Part shown: positions 15,843 through 23,047 of the stretch, piece by piece | Layout: every line of letters begins with the position of its first letter | Numbering within the stretch: the first letter of the stretch is position 1 | NCBI RefSeq assembly: GCF_001428825.1 | Contig: NZ_LMIT01000010.1 | Location: forward strand, 327,919-363,252 | DNA length: 35,334 nucleotides | Reading direction: 5' to 3' | Source: Nocardioides sp. Root240 | GTDB taxonomy: Bacteria > Actinomycetota > Actinomycetes > Propionibacteriales > Nocardioidaceae | Notes under the pieces: generated by a model | The model's input: only the letters and a program-made list of their open reading frames with translations | Told to the model about the DNA's origin: nothing | Databases searched by the model: none | Translations under genes and position numbers: made by a program

Positions 15843-15944
15843 TTACTTGCCGAGCTTGCGACGCTGAACGCGCGTCTTCTTCAGCAGCTTGCGGTGCTTC
15901 TTCTTCGCCATGCGCTTGCGACGCTTCTTGATGACAGAACCCAC
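15843..15944 (-). CDS. Small ribosomal subunit protein bS22 (AURKAIP1/COX24 domain)
   Basis: 33 residues, GTG start, TAA stop. The sequence begins [19 protein letters not shown] and ends RVQRRKLGK, with more than half of the residues Lys or Arg. It closely matches the short actinobacterial protein found bound to the mycobacterial 30S subunit (bS22; Rv0500B in M. tuberculosis, from memory), so it probably binds 16S rRNA. AGAGG lies six bases before the GTG. The position between the HTH gene (Rv0500A-like) and galE2 is the same as in mycobacteria. The gene is easily missed because of its size, but the protein identity is nearly unambiguous. Confidence 0.93.
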   Translation of the reverse strand: MGSVIKKRRKRMAKKKHRKLLKKTRVQRRKLGK

Positions 15945-16022
15945 GTGGAACCTCTCCAGAGGACGGACGAGACCCGCCCGCCGTACAAACGACGCCCCGG
16001 GCAGACCCCGGAGCACCGGGCC

Positions 16023-16053
16023 AGCCTATCGGGCCCGGCGTGGGCGCTGTGAA
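16023..16053 (-). promoter_or_regulatory. Possible promoter of the bS22-epimerase-acyltransferase group
   Basis: On the minus strand TTCACA (16048-16053) and TAGGCT (16023-16028) are 19 bp apart, a long but usable spacing. The leader would be about 70 bases. The palindromic element lies upstream and would insulate this promoter from the HTH gene. Confidence 0.35.
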
Positions 16054-16118
16054 TCAGCGGCTGCGATGGGATGAAGATCGCATCACGCCGGGAGGTGCAG
16101 GCTGCCGCCCTGAGCGTT

Positions 16119-16212
16119 GCAGGAATCCCCGCTCCGGCGGGGATGCCTGCGGTTGATGACCGTTGCAACCGTCAACAACCGCAGGAATCCCCACCTAGGC
16201 GGGGATTCCTGC
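16119..16212. repeat. Three-part palindromic element with two near-identical 32-bp hairpins
   Basis: Two 32-bp hairpin units lie at 16119-16150 and 16181-16212. Each has the pattern GCAGGAATCCCC - 8 bp - GGGGATKCCTGC. The second has perfect 12-bp arms. The first has one mismatch in those arms but extends the stem inward to CCCCGC/GCGGGG. The 30 bp between them (16151-16180) is itself a palindrome around GTTGCAAC with few mismatches, so the whole 94 bp is near-symmetrical. It lies downstream of the HTH gene and may terminate it. It occupies much of the 305-bp gap between the HTH and bS22 genes; apart from the possible bS22 promoter nothing else is visible there. Confidence 0.85.
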
Positions 16213-16249
16213 AGAACCTCAGCCGGGACCCAGCCCGGACCAGCCGGTC

Positions 16250-16495
16250 TCAGCCAGCGGAGTAGAAGGACTTGCGGAGGTACTCGTTGACGTCCTCCTC
16301 GGTCACCCGGAAGGAGCGACCGACGCGGACGGCGGGCAGCTCGCCGCCGTGGACCAGGCGGTAGACGGTCATCTTGGAGACCCTCATGACCGTCGCGACC
16401 TCGGCGATCGTGAGGAACTTGGGATCTGGGAGGGACTCGGTGCGCTCGCGCGAAGGAGGAGTCATGACAAACCACGCTTTCTGCGCGTCCGTCAC
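16250..16495 (-). CDS. Excisionase-like helix-turn-helix DNA-binding protein
   Basis: 81 residues from GTG at 16495, or 71 from ATG at 16465. One MerR/excisionase-type winged HTH (about 26-75) contains FLTIAEVATVMRVSKMTVYRL followed by LPAVRVGRSFRVTEEDVNEYL, leaving little outside the domain. GGGGAAGG precedes the GTG, and no clear site precedes the ATG, so I keep the longer form with modest confidence. Despite the 'excisionase' label there is no integrase nearby. The gene is a stable neighbour of proC, bS22 and galE2 in actinobacteria (Rv0500A in M. tuberculosis, from memory), which points to a chromosomal regulator. Targets are unknown. Confidence 0.88.
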   Translation of the reverse strand: MTDAQKAWFVMTPPSRERTESLPDPKFLTIAEVATVMRVSKMTVYRLVHGGELPAVRVGRSFRVTEEDVNEYLRKSFYSAG

Positions 16496-16535
16496 CGCCT
16501 TCCCCAGCTGTGAACCCTGCGGACGCCTCTGCGTG

Positions 16536-16541
16536 AGAATA
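16536..16541 (-). promoter_or_regulatory. Candidate -10 for the HTH gene
   Basis: TATTCT on the minus strand lies 40 bases before the GTG at 16495. No -35 is recognisable. The rest of the 196-bp divergent gap (to 16691) shows nothing I can name. Confidence 0.3.
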
Positions 16542-16678
16542 GGGCCGGATGTGACTCGTGGGGAAGAGTTTGACCAGTGAAACTTTTGAGGCGCGGCGCG
16601 TCGGCTTGACTTCCGGATTCAGAAGCGTCGCGAACTACACCGTTGTCATCCGTCCGTGGCGGTGTCGGCGGTCGCTGG

Positions 16679-16684
16679 CAGACT
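16679..16684 (+). promoter_or_regulatory. Leaderless -10 element of the HAD hydrolase gene
   Basis: CAGACT, seven bases before the ATG at 16692, with no Shine-Dalgarno and no -35. Confidence 0.35.
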
Positions 16685-16691
16685 GCTCGCC

Positions 16692-17387
16692 ATGACGATC
16701 CAGGCCCTGCTCCTCGACCTGGACGACACGCTCGTGGACCACCGCGGCGCGGCCGATCGTGGCCTGCGCTCGTGGCTCGCCGGGCTCGGGCTGGCGAGCT
16801 CGCCGGCCGAGCTGGAGGAGCTCGTCGAGCGGTGGTTCGTGCTCGAGGCACGCCACTACGAGCGCGCCCAGCGCCGGGAGCTGACCCACACCGAGCAGCG
16901 GCGGGTGCGGATCCGCGAGTTCCTGCCCGGCTGGGACCTCGCCGACGACGCGCTGGCCGACGACGTCTTCGCCGGCTTCCTCGGCTGCTACCAGGCCGCC
17001 TGGCGGGCCTTCCACGACGCGGCGGCCACGATCGAGCGGGCCGTGCGGGCCGGACTGCCGGTCGGGATCCTCACCAACGGCGACCAGGCGATCCAGACCG
17101 AGAAGCTGCGGCGCACCGGGCTGCTGCGGTCCGACGTACCCGTGTTCGCGTCGTCCTCGCTGCCCGCCGCCAAGCCGGACCCGCGCTCCTACCTCACCGC
17201 GTGCGCGCGCCTGGGCGCCGAGCCCGCGCACACGCTCATGGTCGGCGACTCGCTGCGCCACGACGTGGTCGGGGCCCGCGATGCCGGCCTGCAGGCGCGC
17301 CTGCTGGACCGCTACGGGCGCCAGCGCGACGCGCAGGTGCCGACCGTGCGCGGGCTGGCCGAGCTGCGCTGGGTCAGCGCGGCCTGA
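16692..17387 (+). CDS. HAD-superfamily hydrolase (HAD-IA)
   Basis: 231 residues. Motif I LLLDLDDTLVDH gives the nucleophile Asp9 and Asp11. GILTNGD is motif II, KPDPRSYLTA motif III, and MVGDSLRHDVVGA motif IV. The cap domain is inserted between motifs I and II (about 15-100), as in HAD-IA phosphatases. It is a soluble cytoplasmic phosphatase or dehalogenase-like enzyme; the substrate cannot be predicted. It is convergent with proC, whose stop codon is 9 bp away. I chose the ATG just before TIQALLLDLDD because an upstream extension would be atypical for the family. Confidence 0.88.
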   Translation: MTIQALLLDLDDTLVDHRGAADRGLRSWLAGLGLASSPAELEELVERWFVLEARHYERAQRRELTHTEQRRVRIREFLPGWDLADDALADDVFAGFLGCYQAAWRAFHDAAATIERAVRAGLPVGILTNGDQAIQTEKLRRTGLLRSDVPVFASSSLPAAKPDPRSYLTACARLGAEPAHTLMVGDSLRHDVVGARDAGLQARLLDRYGRQRDAQVPTVRGLAELRWVSAA

Positions 17388-17396
17388 GCCCGGACG

Positions 17397-18197
17397 TCAG
17401 CTGCCGAGCTCGGCGGAGCGGTTGCGCGCAGCCTCGAGGGCGGCGAGGAAGGCGGCCCGCAGGCCGTGGACCTCGAGCTCGCGGAGCGCCGCGGCTGTCG
17501 TCCCGCCGGGCGAGGTGACCTGCTCGCGGAGCACGGCCGGGTGCTCGTTGGTCTGGCGGAGCATCGTCGCGGAGCCGAGGACCGTCTGGACGGCGAGCTC
17601 GTGGGCGACGGTGCGCGGCAGACCGAGGTGGACGCCGGCCTCGATCATCGCCTCGACGACGAGGAAGACGTACGCCGGGCCCGAGCCGCTGATCGCGGTG
17701 ACCGCGTCCTGCTGCTTCTCCGGCACGCGGACGACGTGGCCGACCGACGCCATCAGCTCCTCGGCCTCGGCGAGCTGGGCCTCGTCGCAGTAGGTGCCGG
17801 GCGAGACCGCCGCCATCCCCTCGTCGACGAGGGCGGGCGTGTTCGGCATGACCCGGACGACGCCGACGCCCTCGGGCACGAGCGACTCGATGAACGCGGT
17901 GGTGATGCCGGCTGCCAACGAGACCAGCAGGTGGCCGGGGCGCAGCGCGGGCGCGAGCTCGCGGAGCAGGTCGGCCATGTCCTGCGGCTTGACCACCAGC
18001 AGCACGGTGTCGGCGTCGCCGGCGCGGACCACGTCGGCGACCACGGGGACGCCGTACCTGCCCGCCAGCTCGGTGGCGCGCTCCGCGCGCTTCTCGACGA
18101 CGACGAGGTCGTCACCACTGCGGCCGGTACGGATCAGGCCGGCGAGGAGGGTCTCCCCCATCACGCCGGCGCCGATGACGGCGGTGCGCTTGGTCAT
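17397..18197 (-). CDS. proC: Pyrroline-5-carboxylate reductase
   Basis: 266 residues, standard length. It reduces 1-pyrroline-5-carboxylate to L-proline with NAD(P)H. The N-terminal Rossmann motif is AVIGAGVMGETLLAGL, MPNTPA lies mid-protein, and the C-terminal signature region includes ISGSGPAYVF and TSPGGTTAAAL. It lies 13 bp after the proline dehydrogenase gene, which catalyses the first step of the reverse conversion. In mycobacteria proC (Rv0500) lies between the Rv0498-like and HTH genes, matching the surroundings here. Confidence 0.95.
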   Translation of the reverse strand: MTKRTAVIGAGVMGETLLAGLIRTGRSGDDLVVVEKRAERATELAGRYGVPVVADVVRAGDADTVLLVVKPQDMADLLRELAPALRPGHLLVSLAAGITTAFIESLVPEGVGVVRVMPNTPALVDEGMAAVSPGTYCDEAQLAEAEELMASVGHVVRVPEKQQDAVTAISGSGPAYVFLVVEAMIEAGVHLGLPRTVAHELAVQTVLGSATMLRQTNEHPAVLREQVTSPGGTTAAALRELEVHGLRAAFLAALEAARNRSAELGS

Positions 18198-18210
18198 GCC
18201 GGCTGCTCAC

Positions 18211-19140
18211 TCACTTCTTCGACACCAGGGACGTCAGGAAGAGTGACAGGTCGCGGGGACGCTCCGCCACTCGCCGCACGAGGTAGTCGTACCAGTGCTC
18301 GCCGTAGGGCACGGCCACCCGCACGCGCTCGCCGCTGGCTGCCAGCCGACGGCCCTCGGCCGCGCGCACGCCGTACTGCAGCTGGAACTCGTAGGTGCCG
18401 GGCGCGCGGCCGTAGCGGCTGGCCAGGGCGCTCGTGATCTCGATGAGGCGCGGGTCGTGGGTGGCGACCATCGGATGGCCGTCGCCACCGAAGAGGATCT
18501 TGAGGCAGCGGACGAAGGCGCGGTCGATGTCGCCGGGGTCGGTGAAGGCGACGTCGCCGGACGCGTCGTAGGAGCCCTTGCACAGGCGCACCCTGCTGCC
18601 CTCGTGGGCGAGGCGCCGGCAGTCCGACTCGGTACGACGCAGGCGGGCCTGCAGCGCGACGCCGGTCTCGGGGAAGTCGAGGCGCAGGGCCGCCAGGACG
18701 GCGAGCGTCGCGTCGACCGACGCGTGCTCCTCCATGTCGAGGGTGACCGTCGTGCCGGCGGAGACGGCGGCGCGGCAGATCTTGCGAGCGTTCTCGAGGG
18801 CGATCTTCTCGCCGTCGGGCAGGCGCAGCCCGATCGTCCCGAGCTTGACCGACACCTCCGCGCGCGGGCCGAGCCCGGCGTCGGCGATCCGGTCGAGGAG
18901 CACGCGGTAGGCCTGCGCGGCCGCGATCGCCTGCGCCTCGTCGGCCGGTTCGGGGGCGAGGTGCTCGACGGTCGCATCGATCCGCTCGGCCGCGAGGTGC
19001 TCGACGGCGGCGATCGCATCGCGCACGGTCACGCCGGCGACGTACCCCCGGACGAGGGCGGGCGGGAACGGGAGCGCAGAGACGACCAGTCTCATGCTGC
19101 CGCGTGAGAGCGCGTGGAATGCACCCCGACCCGGTCCCAT
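18211..19140 (-). CDS. Proline dehydrogenase
   Basis: 309 residues from ATG at 19140 (294 from ATG at 19095). Monofunctional FAD-dependent PRODH, a TIM-barrel that oxidises proline to pyrroline-5-carboxylate. Family landmarks: SVKLGTIGL, DMEEHASVDATL, RLCKGSYDASG, VATHDPRLIEI, YEFQLQYGVR and the C-terminal VPYGEHWYDYLVRRVAERP. I prefer the longer start because TAGATT lies exactly six bases before it, a leaderless arrangement, while the shorter start has no ribosome site. It is encoded between an ABC exporter and proC. The P5C dehydrogenase needed to complete catabolism is not in the window. Confidence 0.92.
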   Translation of the reverse strand: MGPGRGAFHALSRGSMRLVVSALPFPPALVRGYVAGVTVRDAIAAVEHLAAERIDATVEHLAPEPADEAQAIAAAQAYRVLLDRIADAGLGPRAEVSVKLGTIGLRLPDGEKIALENARKICRAAVSAGTTVTLDMEEHASVDATLAVLAALRLDFPETGVALQARLRRTESDCRRLAHEGSRVRLCKGSYDASGDVAFTDPGDIDRAFVRCLKILFGGDGHPMVATHDPRLIEITSALASRYGRAPGTYEFQLQYGVRAAEGRRLAASGERVRVAVPYGEHWYDYLVRRVAERPRDLSLFLTSLVSKK

Positions 19141-19146
19141 ACCCCC

Positions 19147-19152
19147 AATCTA
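19147..19152 (-). promoter_or_regulatory. Leaderless -10 element of the proline dehydrogenase gene
   Basis: TAGATT with six bases to the ATG at 19140, within the 33-bp gap after the permease gene. It would give proline dehydrogenase and proC a promoter of their own. ACCCCC (19141-19146) and GGGGGT (19154-19159) flank it as a small inverted repeat. Confidence 0.45.
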
Positions 19153-19173
19153 CGGGGGTTCTGGGCATCCAGC

Positions 19174-19911
19174 TCAGTCGGTACGACGCTGCAGCGTCGC
19201 CGCTCCGAGCGTCAGGGCGGCCGCCGCGAAGCCGGCGACGACGCCGATGTCGCGCCACACCTGCCCGGTGGCACTGGTGGTCGCCAGCTCCTGCATGGCG
19301 TCGACGGCCCAGGTCAGCGGCAGCACGTGCGCGACGGCCTCCAGCACGCCGGGCAGGCGCTCGAGCGGCACGAGCAGGCCGCAGAGCAGGATCTGGGGGA
19401 CGACGATCGCGGGCAGGAACTGGACCGCCTGGAACTCGGTGCGCGCGAACGCGGAGACGAACAGGCCCAGTGCCGTACCGAGCACGGCGTCGGCGACCCC
19501 GACGACGCCGAGCAGCACCGCCGGTCCGTTGAGGTCGAGGTCGAGCAGGGTGACCGCCACGGTCGCGGCGAAGGCGGCCTGGACGGCGGCGACGGCACCG
19601 AAGGCGAGGGCGTAGCCGGCGAGGAAGTCGAGTCGGCCCATCGGCAGCGTGAACAGCCGCTCCAGGGTGCCGCTGGAGCGCTCACGGAGAGTGGTGATGC
19701 TGGTGACGAGGAACATCACGAAGAACGGGAAGATCGCCAGCAGGGCCGGACCGATCCGGTCGAACACCAGCGGCGTGGACTCGAAGATCCACCAGAGCAG
19801 GGCCTGGAGCAGGCACGGCAGGACCAGCAGCATCGCCAGCGTGCGGTGGTCGCGGCGCAGCTGGGTCAGCACGCGGGCGGCGATCGCGAGCGTCACTCGC
19901 GGGGTGATCAT
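19174..19911 (-). CDS. ABC-2 type transporter permease
   Basis: 245 residues with six hydrophobic segments (about 25-43, 55-75, 98-120, 128-152, 162-185, 215-235). RERSSGTLERLFTLPM is the coupling-helix region of ABC-2 permeases. Its ATG overlaps the ATPase stop (ATGA), so the pair forms one half-size exporter that probably works as a dimer. With the TetR regulator in front it resembles drug or lipid exporters of the DrrAB type. The substrate is unknown. Confidence 0.9.
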   Translation of the reverse strand: MITPRVTLAIAARVLTQLRRDHRTLAMLLVLPCLLQALLWWIFESTPLVFDRIGPALLAIFPFFVMFLVTSITTLRERSSGTLERLFTLPMGRLDFLAGYALAFGAVAAVQAAFAATVAVTLLDLDLNGPAVLLGVVGVADAVLGTALGLFVSAFARTEFQAVQFLPAIVVPQILLCGLLVPLERLPGVLEAVAHVLPLTWAVDAMQELATTSATGQVWRDIGVVAGFAAAALTLGAATLQRRTD

Positions 19912-20657
19912 GCGGCCTCGCCCCCGGCGGTGTCGACGAGGGCGAGGAAGGCACCCTCGACGTCGTCGACCCCGGCCTGCGCCTTGATGGCGGCGGGGGT
20001 GCCCTGGGCGATGATCCGGCCCTCGCGCATCAGCAGCAGCTGGTCGCAGCGCTCGGCCTCGTCCATCACGTGGCTGGACACGAGCACCGCCGTGCCGTCC
20101 GCGGCGATGCGGTGGAAGAGCGCCCACAGGTCGCGGCGCAGCACCGGGTCGAGGCCCACCGTCGGCTCGTCGAGCACCAGCAGGTCCGGCCGGCCGAGCA
20201 GTGCGACGGCCAGACCGACGCGCGAGCGCTGGCCGCCGCTGAGCCGGCCGACCACCTGGTCCCGGTGCCCGGCGAGGTCGACGGCGGCGACGGCCTCGTC
20301 GACCGAGCCGGGCGGACCGCCCAGGACACGGGCGAAGAAGCGCAGGTTCTCGGCGACGGTCAGGTCGTCGTACACGCTGGAGGACTGGGTCTGGTAGCCC
20401 ACCCGGTCGCGCAACGGCGTGGTCCCGGCCGGTACGCCGAGCACGGTGACGCTGCCGCCGGCGGTGCGCTGCACGCCGACCACGCTGCGCAGCAGCGTGG
20501 ACTTGCCGCAGCCGGACGGCCCGAGCAGGCCGGTCACGCCGGGCCCGATCTCGAGGTCGAGCCCGACCAGCACCTCACGGCCGCCGCGCACGACCCGCAG
20601 TGCGTCGACGACGACCACGGAATTCATCATGTGTTGAATAATGCGCCTCGTCGCCAC
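19908..20657 (-). CDS. ABC transporter ATP-binding protein
   Basis: 249 residues. Walker A GPSGCGKST, Q-loop GYQTQSSSVYDDL, signature RLSGGQRSRVGLAVAL, Walker B LLVLDEPTVGLDP and H-loop SSHVMDEAERC are all intact, so it is a competent ATPase. The GTG start at 20657 abuts the TetR stop but lacks a ribosome site. ATG at 20630 or 20627 (MNSVVVVDAL) gives a more typical N terminus and may be the true start. It forms an exporter with the downstream permease. Confidence 0.93.
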   Translation of the reverse strand: MATRRIIQHMMNSVVVVDALRVVRGGREVLVGLDLEIGPGVTGLLGPSGCGKSTLLRSVVGVQRTAGGSVTVLGVPAGTTPLRDRVGYQTQSSSVYDDLTVAENLRFFARVLGGPPGSVDEAVAAVDLAGHRDQVVGRLSGGQRSRVGLAVALLGRPDLLVLDEPTVGLDPVLRRDLWALFHRIAADGTAVLVSSHVMDEAERCDQLLLMREGRIIAQGTPAAIKAQAGVDDVEGAFLALVDTAGGEAA

Positions 20658-21248
20658 TCAGGGCAAGGGGCCGGCCAGGAAACCGTCCAGCACGGCGGCG
20701 TAGGTCGCCACCACCTGGTCGGCGTCGAGGCTCACCAGCGCGTCGGCCCGGACGACGTAGCGCAGCAGGATGATCCCGATGACCTGGCTCGCGACGAGCG
20801 GCATCCGGCGCTCCGGCTCGGCGACGCCGAGCGCCTGCCCCAGCGGGAGGAGGACGACCGGCAGGAAGCCCTCACGGAACAGCGCGTCCCCGCCCGGCTC
20901 GACCAGCCGCCGCACCATGGCCAGGAGCGCGGGCTGCGTCGCGGGGTCGTCCCACACGGAGAGCAGCGCGCGCAGCAACCGCTCGCCGGCGCCCTCGAGT
21001 GGGCCCACGACCTGCTCGGCCAGCACCGCCCGCGGGTCGACGGGGAGCTCCAGCGCCGCGACGAAGAGGTCGTCCTTGGAGCCGAAGTAGTGGTGGACCA
21101 GCGCTGGGTCGACGCCCGCAGCACCCGCCACCGCGCGGATCGTCGTACCGCCGAAGCCGGCGACGGCGAAGCGCTCCCGGGCGGCGGCGAGGATCGCGGC
21201 GCGGGTGTCGGGGCTGCCGCGCCGGCGGCCGCGGGCAGGGGCGGTCAC
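20658..21248 (-). CDS. TetR-family transcriptional regulator
   Basis: 196 residues. The N-terminal HTH (about 13-60) contains DTRAAILAAARERFAVAGF, then VAGAAGVDPALVHHYFGSKDDLF, the TetR consensus. The C-terminal ligand domain is divergent (TetR_C of the SACE_7040/DUF1956-like type is possible). Its GTG overlaps the isomerase stop (GTGA), so it is translated within the ppx-isomerase run rather than from an own divergent promoter, which is unusual for a TetR repressor controlling the next genes (ABC ATPase and permease). It probably senses the exporter's substrate. Confidence 0.9.
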   Translation of the reverse strand: MTAPARGRRRGSPDTRAAILAAARERFAVAGFGGTTIRAVAGAAGVDPALVHHYFGSKDDLFVAALELPVDPRAVLAEQVVGPLEGAGERLLRALLSVWDDPATQPALLAMVRRLVEPGGDALFREGFLPVVLLPLGQALGVAEPERRMPLVASQVIGIILLRYVVRADALVSLDADQVVATYAAVLDGFLAGPLP

Positions 21249-22054
21249 GACTCGGCGACCGGAGCGGACGTCAGGTGCTCGATCGCGAACTCCAGCGACT
21301 CCCGCAGGTCGGCCTCGCGCTCCTCGCGGGAGGTGCAGCGCCGGGTGTTGATCTCGAGCACGACCTCGCCGGCGAAGCCGGTTTGCGCGAGGTGCCGGAG
21401 GAAGGCGGCCGCGCCGACGTCGCCGCGACCGGGCACGAGGTGCTCGTCCTTGGCGGAGTCGGTGCCGTCGGTGAGGTGGATGTGGCGCAGCCGCGGGCCG
21501 AGCCGCTCAGCCATCGCGACCGGGTCGGAGCGCGCGATCGACGCGTGGGACAGGTCGATCGTGGTGTTGGCGTAGGGCTCGTCGGAGGGATCCCAGCCCG
21601 GGAGGTACATCTCGAGCTTGCGGCGCGAGGCCCGCCACGGGTACATGTTCTCGACCGCGAACGCGATGCCCGAGGACTCCTCGAGGGCAGCGATCCCGTT
21701 GACGAAGTCGCGGGCGTACTCCTTCTGCCAGCGGAACGGCGGATGCACCACGACCACGCCGGCCCCGACCTCGCGCGCCATCTCCGCGGACCTCTCGAGC
21801 TTGCCCCACGGCTCCACGCCCCAGACCCGCTGCGTGAACAGCAGGCAGGGCGCGTGGATCGCGCTCACCGGCAGTCCGTGGTGCTCGGACAGCTCCCGGA
21901 CCGCGTCGTGCTCCTGGGAGAGGGCGTCGATGCCGACCATCACCTCGACGGCCTCGTAGCCGACCCGGGCGGCGTACCCGAAGGCGTGCGCCGTCGACTC
22001 GGGGTAGACCGAGCTGGTCGACAGCCCGACCCGCGGCCGGGTCATGCGGGTCAT
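21245..22054 (-). CDS. Sugar phosphate isomerase/epimerase family protein (xylose-isomerase-like TIM barrel)
   Basis: 269 residues from ATG at 22054; ATG at 22045 is an alternative. AP-endonuclease-2/xylose-isomerase-like barrel. Candidate metal ligands are the His in VVVVHPPFR, Glu in FAVENMYP, Asp and His in TIDLSHA, His in RHIHLTDG, and Glu in VVLEINTRR. The position directly after ppx/gppA, with an ATGA overlap, matches the Rv0496-Rv0498 order in M. tuberculosis as I remember it. The substrate is unknown, and the family name should not be read as a proven activity. Confidence 0.87.
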   Translation of the reverse strand: MTRMTRPRVGLSTSSVYPESTAHAFGYAARVGYEAVEVMVGIDALSQEHDAVRELSEHHGLPVSAIHAPCLLFTQRVWGVEPWGKLERSAEMAREVGAGVVVVHPPFRWQKEYARDFVNGIAALEESSGIAFAVENMYPWRASRRKLEMYLPGWDPSDEPYANTTIDLSHASIARSDPVAMAERLGPRLRHIHLTDGTDSAKDEHLVPGRGDVGAAAFLRHLAQTGFAGEVVLEINTRRCTSREEREADLRESLEFAIEHLTSAPVAES

Positions 22055-22989
22055 GGCTCGTCGGTCACGCTGATCTTGTCGAGGCGCTCGAGGATCACGC
22101 CCTCGCGCAGCGCCCAGGGGCAGACCTCGAGCTCGGAGAGGTCGAAGATGTCCATGCAGGCCTCGGCGACGAGCGCACCCGGCACGATCTGGTGGGTCCG
22201 GCTCGGCGAGACGCCGGGCAGCTCGGCGAGCTCCTCGGGCGTCATGACGACGAGCTTCGGGATCCACTGCCGCAGCTCCGCGAGCGGCAGGCTCCGGGGG
22301 ACGAGCTGGCCCTCGCCGGACGGCGCAGCGCCGCATATCCGGGCGAGCGACCGGAAGGTCTTCGACGTGGCGGCCGCGCGGTGCGTCGTACCGGCGCGGA
22401 GGAGGTGGCCCGCGTCGCGGGCGATGTCGGCCCGGATCCGGCGCCGGATCTGGCGCAGCCGCTCCTCGTCCGGGCGCTCCGCGAAGTCCGCGCGGGCCAG
22501 CCGCGCCGCACCCAGCGGAAGCGACCAGGCGACGTCGGGACGCTCGTCGGAGCCGGCCGCGATCTCGAGCGAGCCGCCGCCGATGTCGAACACGGCCAGC
22601 CGGCCGGCCGACCAGCCGAACCACCGTCGTACGGCGAGGAAGGTCAGCCGCGCCTCGTCCTCACCCGGCAGCACCTCGATGCGCACGCCCGTCTCGCGCT
22701 CGACGTGGGCCAGCACCTCCTCGGAGTTGCCGGCGTCGCGGACCGCGGAGGTCGCGAACGGGAGCATCTCCTCGCAGCCCTTCTCCTCCGCGACCCGCAG
22801 GGCCTGCGCGGTGAAGGCGGTCAGCGCGTCGATGCCCGTCGGCGACACGTCGCCGGCGTCGTCGAGGTGCTCGGCGAGACGCAACGGCTCCTTGTAGGAG
22901 AAGGCGGGCAGCGGCGCGGCCCCGCCATGGGCGTCGACCACGAGCAGGTGACCGGTGTTGGAGCCGATGTCCAGGACGCCCAGGCGCAT
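22051..22989 (-). CDS. Exopolyphosphatase / guanosine pentaphosphate phosphohydrolase family protein (Ppx/GppA)
   Basis: 312 residues, one actin-fold unit as in short actinobacterial Ppx1 proteins (for example Rv0496). The phosphate-1 motif is [32 protein letters not shown] follows, and the phosphate-2 motif is [14 protein letters not shown]. It lacks the C-terminal HD domain of long Ppx enzymes. It hydrolyses polyphosphate and/or pppGpp; which one is not resolvable. The start at 22989 was chosen because the family begins MRLGVLDIG and because TACGGT lies six bases upstream (leaderless). It is the first gene of the seven-gene run down to proC. Confidence 0.92.
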   Translation of the reverse strand: MRLGVLDIGSNTGHLLVVDAHGGAAPLPAFSYKEPLRLAEHLDDAGDVSPTGIDALTAFTAQALRVAEEKGCEEMLPFATSAVRDAGNSEEVLAHVERETGVRIEVLPGEDEARLTFLAVRRWFGWSAGRLAVFDIGGGSLEIAAGSDERPDVAWSLPLGAARLARADFAERPDEERLRQIRRRIRADIARDAGHLLRAGTTHRAAATSKTFRSLARICGAAPSGEGQLVPRSLPLAELRQWIPKLVVMTPEELAELPGVSPSRTHQIVPGALVAEACMDIFDLSELEVCPWALREGVILERLDKISVTDEP

Positions 22990-22995
22990 GCGTCC

Positions 22996-23001
22996 ACCGT
23001 A
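22996..23001 (-). promoter_or_regulatory. Leaderless -10 element of ppx/gppA
   Basis: TACGGT on the minus strand with six bases to the ATG at 22989. GGTGG overlapping it could alternatively act as a weak ribosome site. Confidence 0.4.
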
Positions 23002-23035
23002 CTCGTGCCTGCGGGTGCGACGAGCAGGGAGCATC

Positions 23036-23041
23036 TAGATT
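23036..23041 (+). promoter_or_regulatory. Leaderless -10 element of the Rv0495c-like gene
   Basis: TAGATT, then six bases (TGAGCG), then the GTG at 23048. There is no ribosome site. The spacing is identical to that at proline dehydrogenase. Confidence 0.5.
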
Positions 23042-23047
23042 TGAGCG

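Noticed and set aside
16119..16212. CRISPR array with two 32-bp repeats and a 30-bp spacer
   Set aside because: The unit length and CCCCGC/GCGGGG stem look like type I-E repeats, but there are only two units, the 'spacer' is itself a palindrome, the whole element is self-complementary, and no cas gene is in the window.
16250..16495. Excisionase of an integrated element
   Set aside because: The HTH fold is excisionase-like, but there is no integrase, no att-like repeat and no change in composition, and the neighbours are conserved chromosomal genes.
20621..20645. TetR operator in front of the ABC ATPase gene
   Set aside because: The stretch is AT-rich compared with its surroundings, but I find no convincing inverted repeat there.
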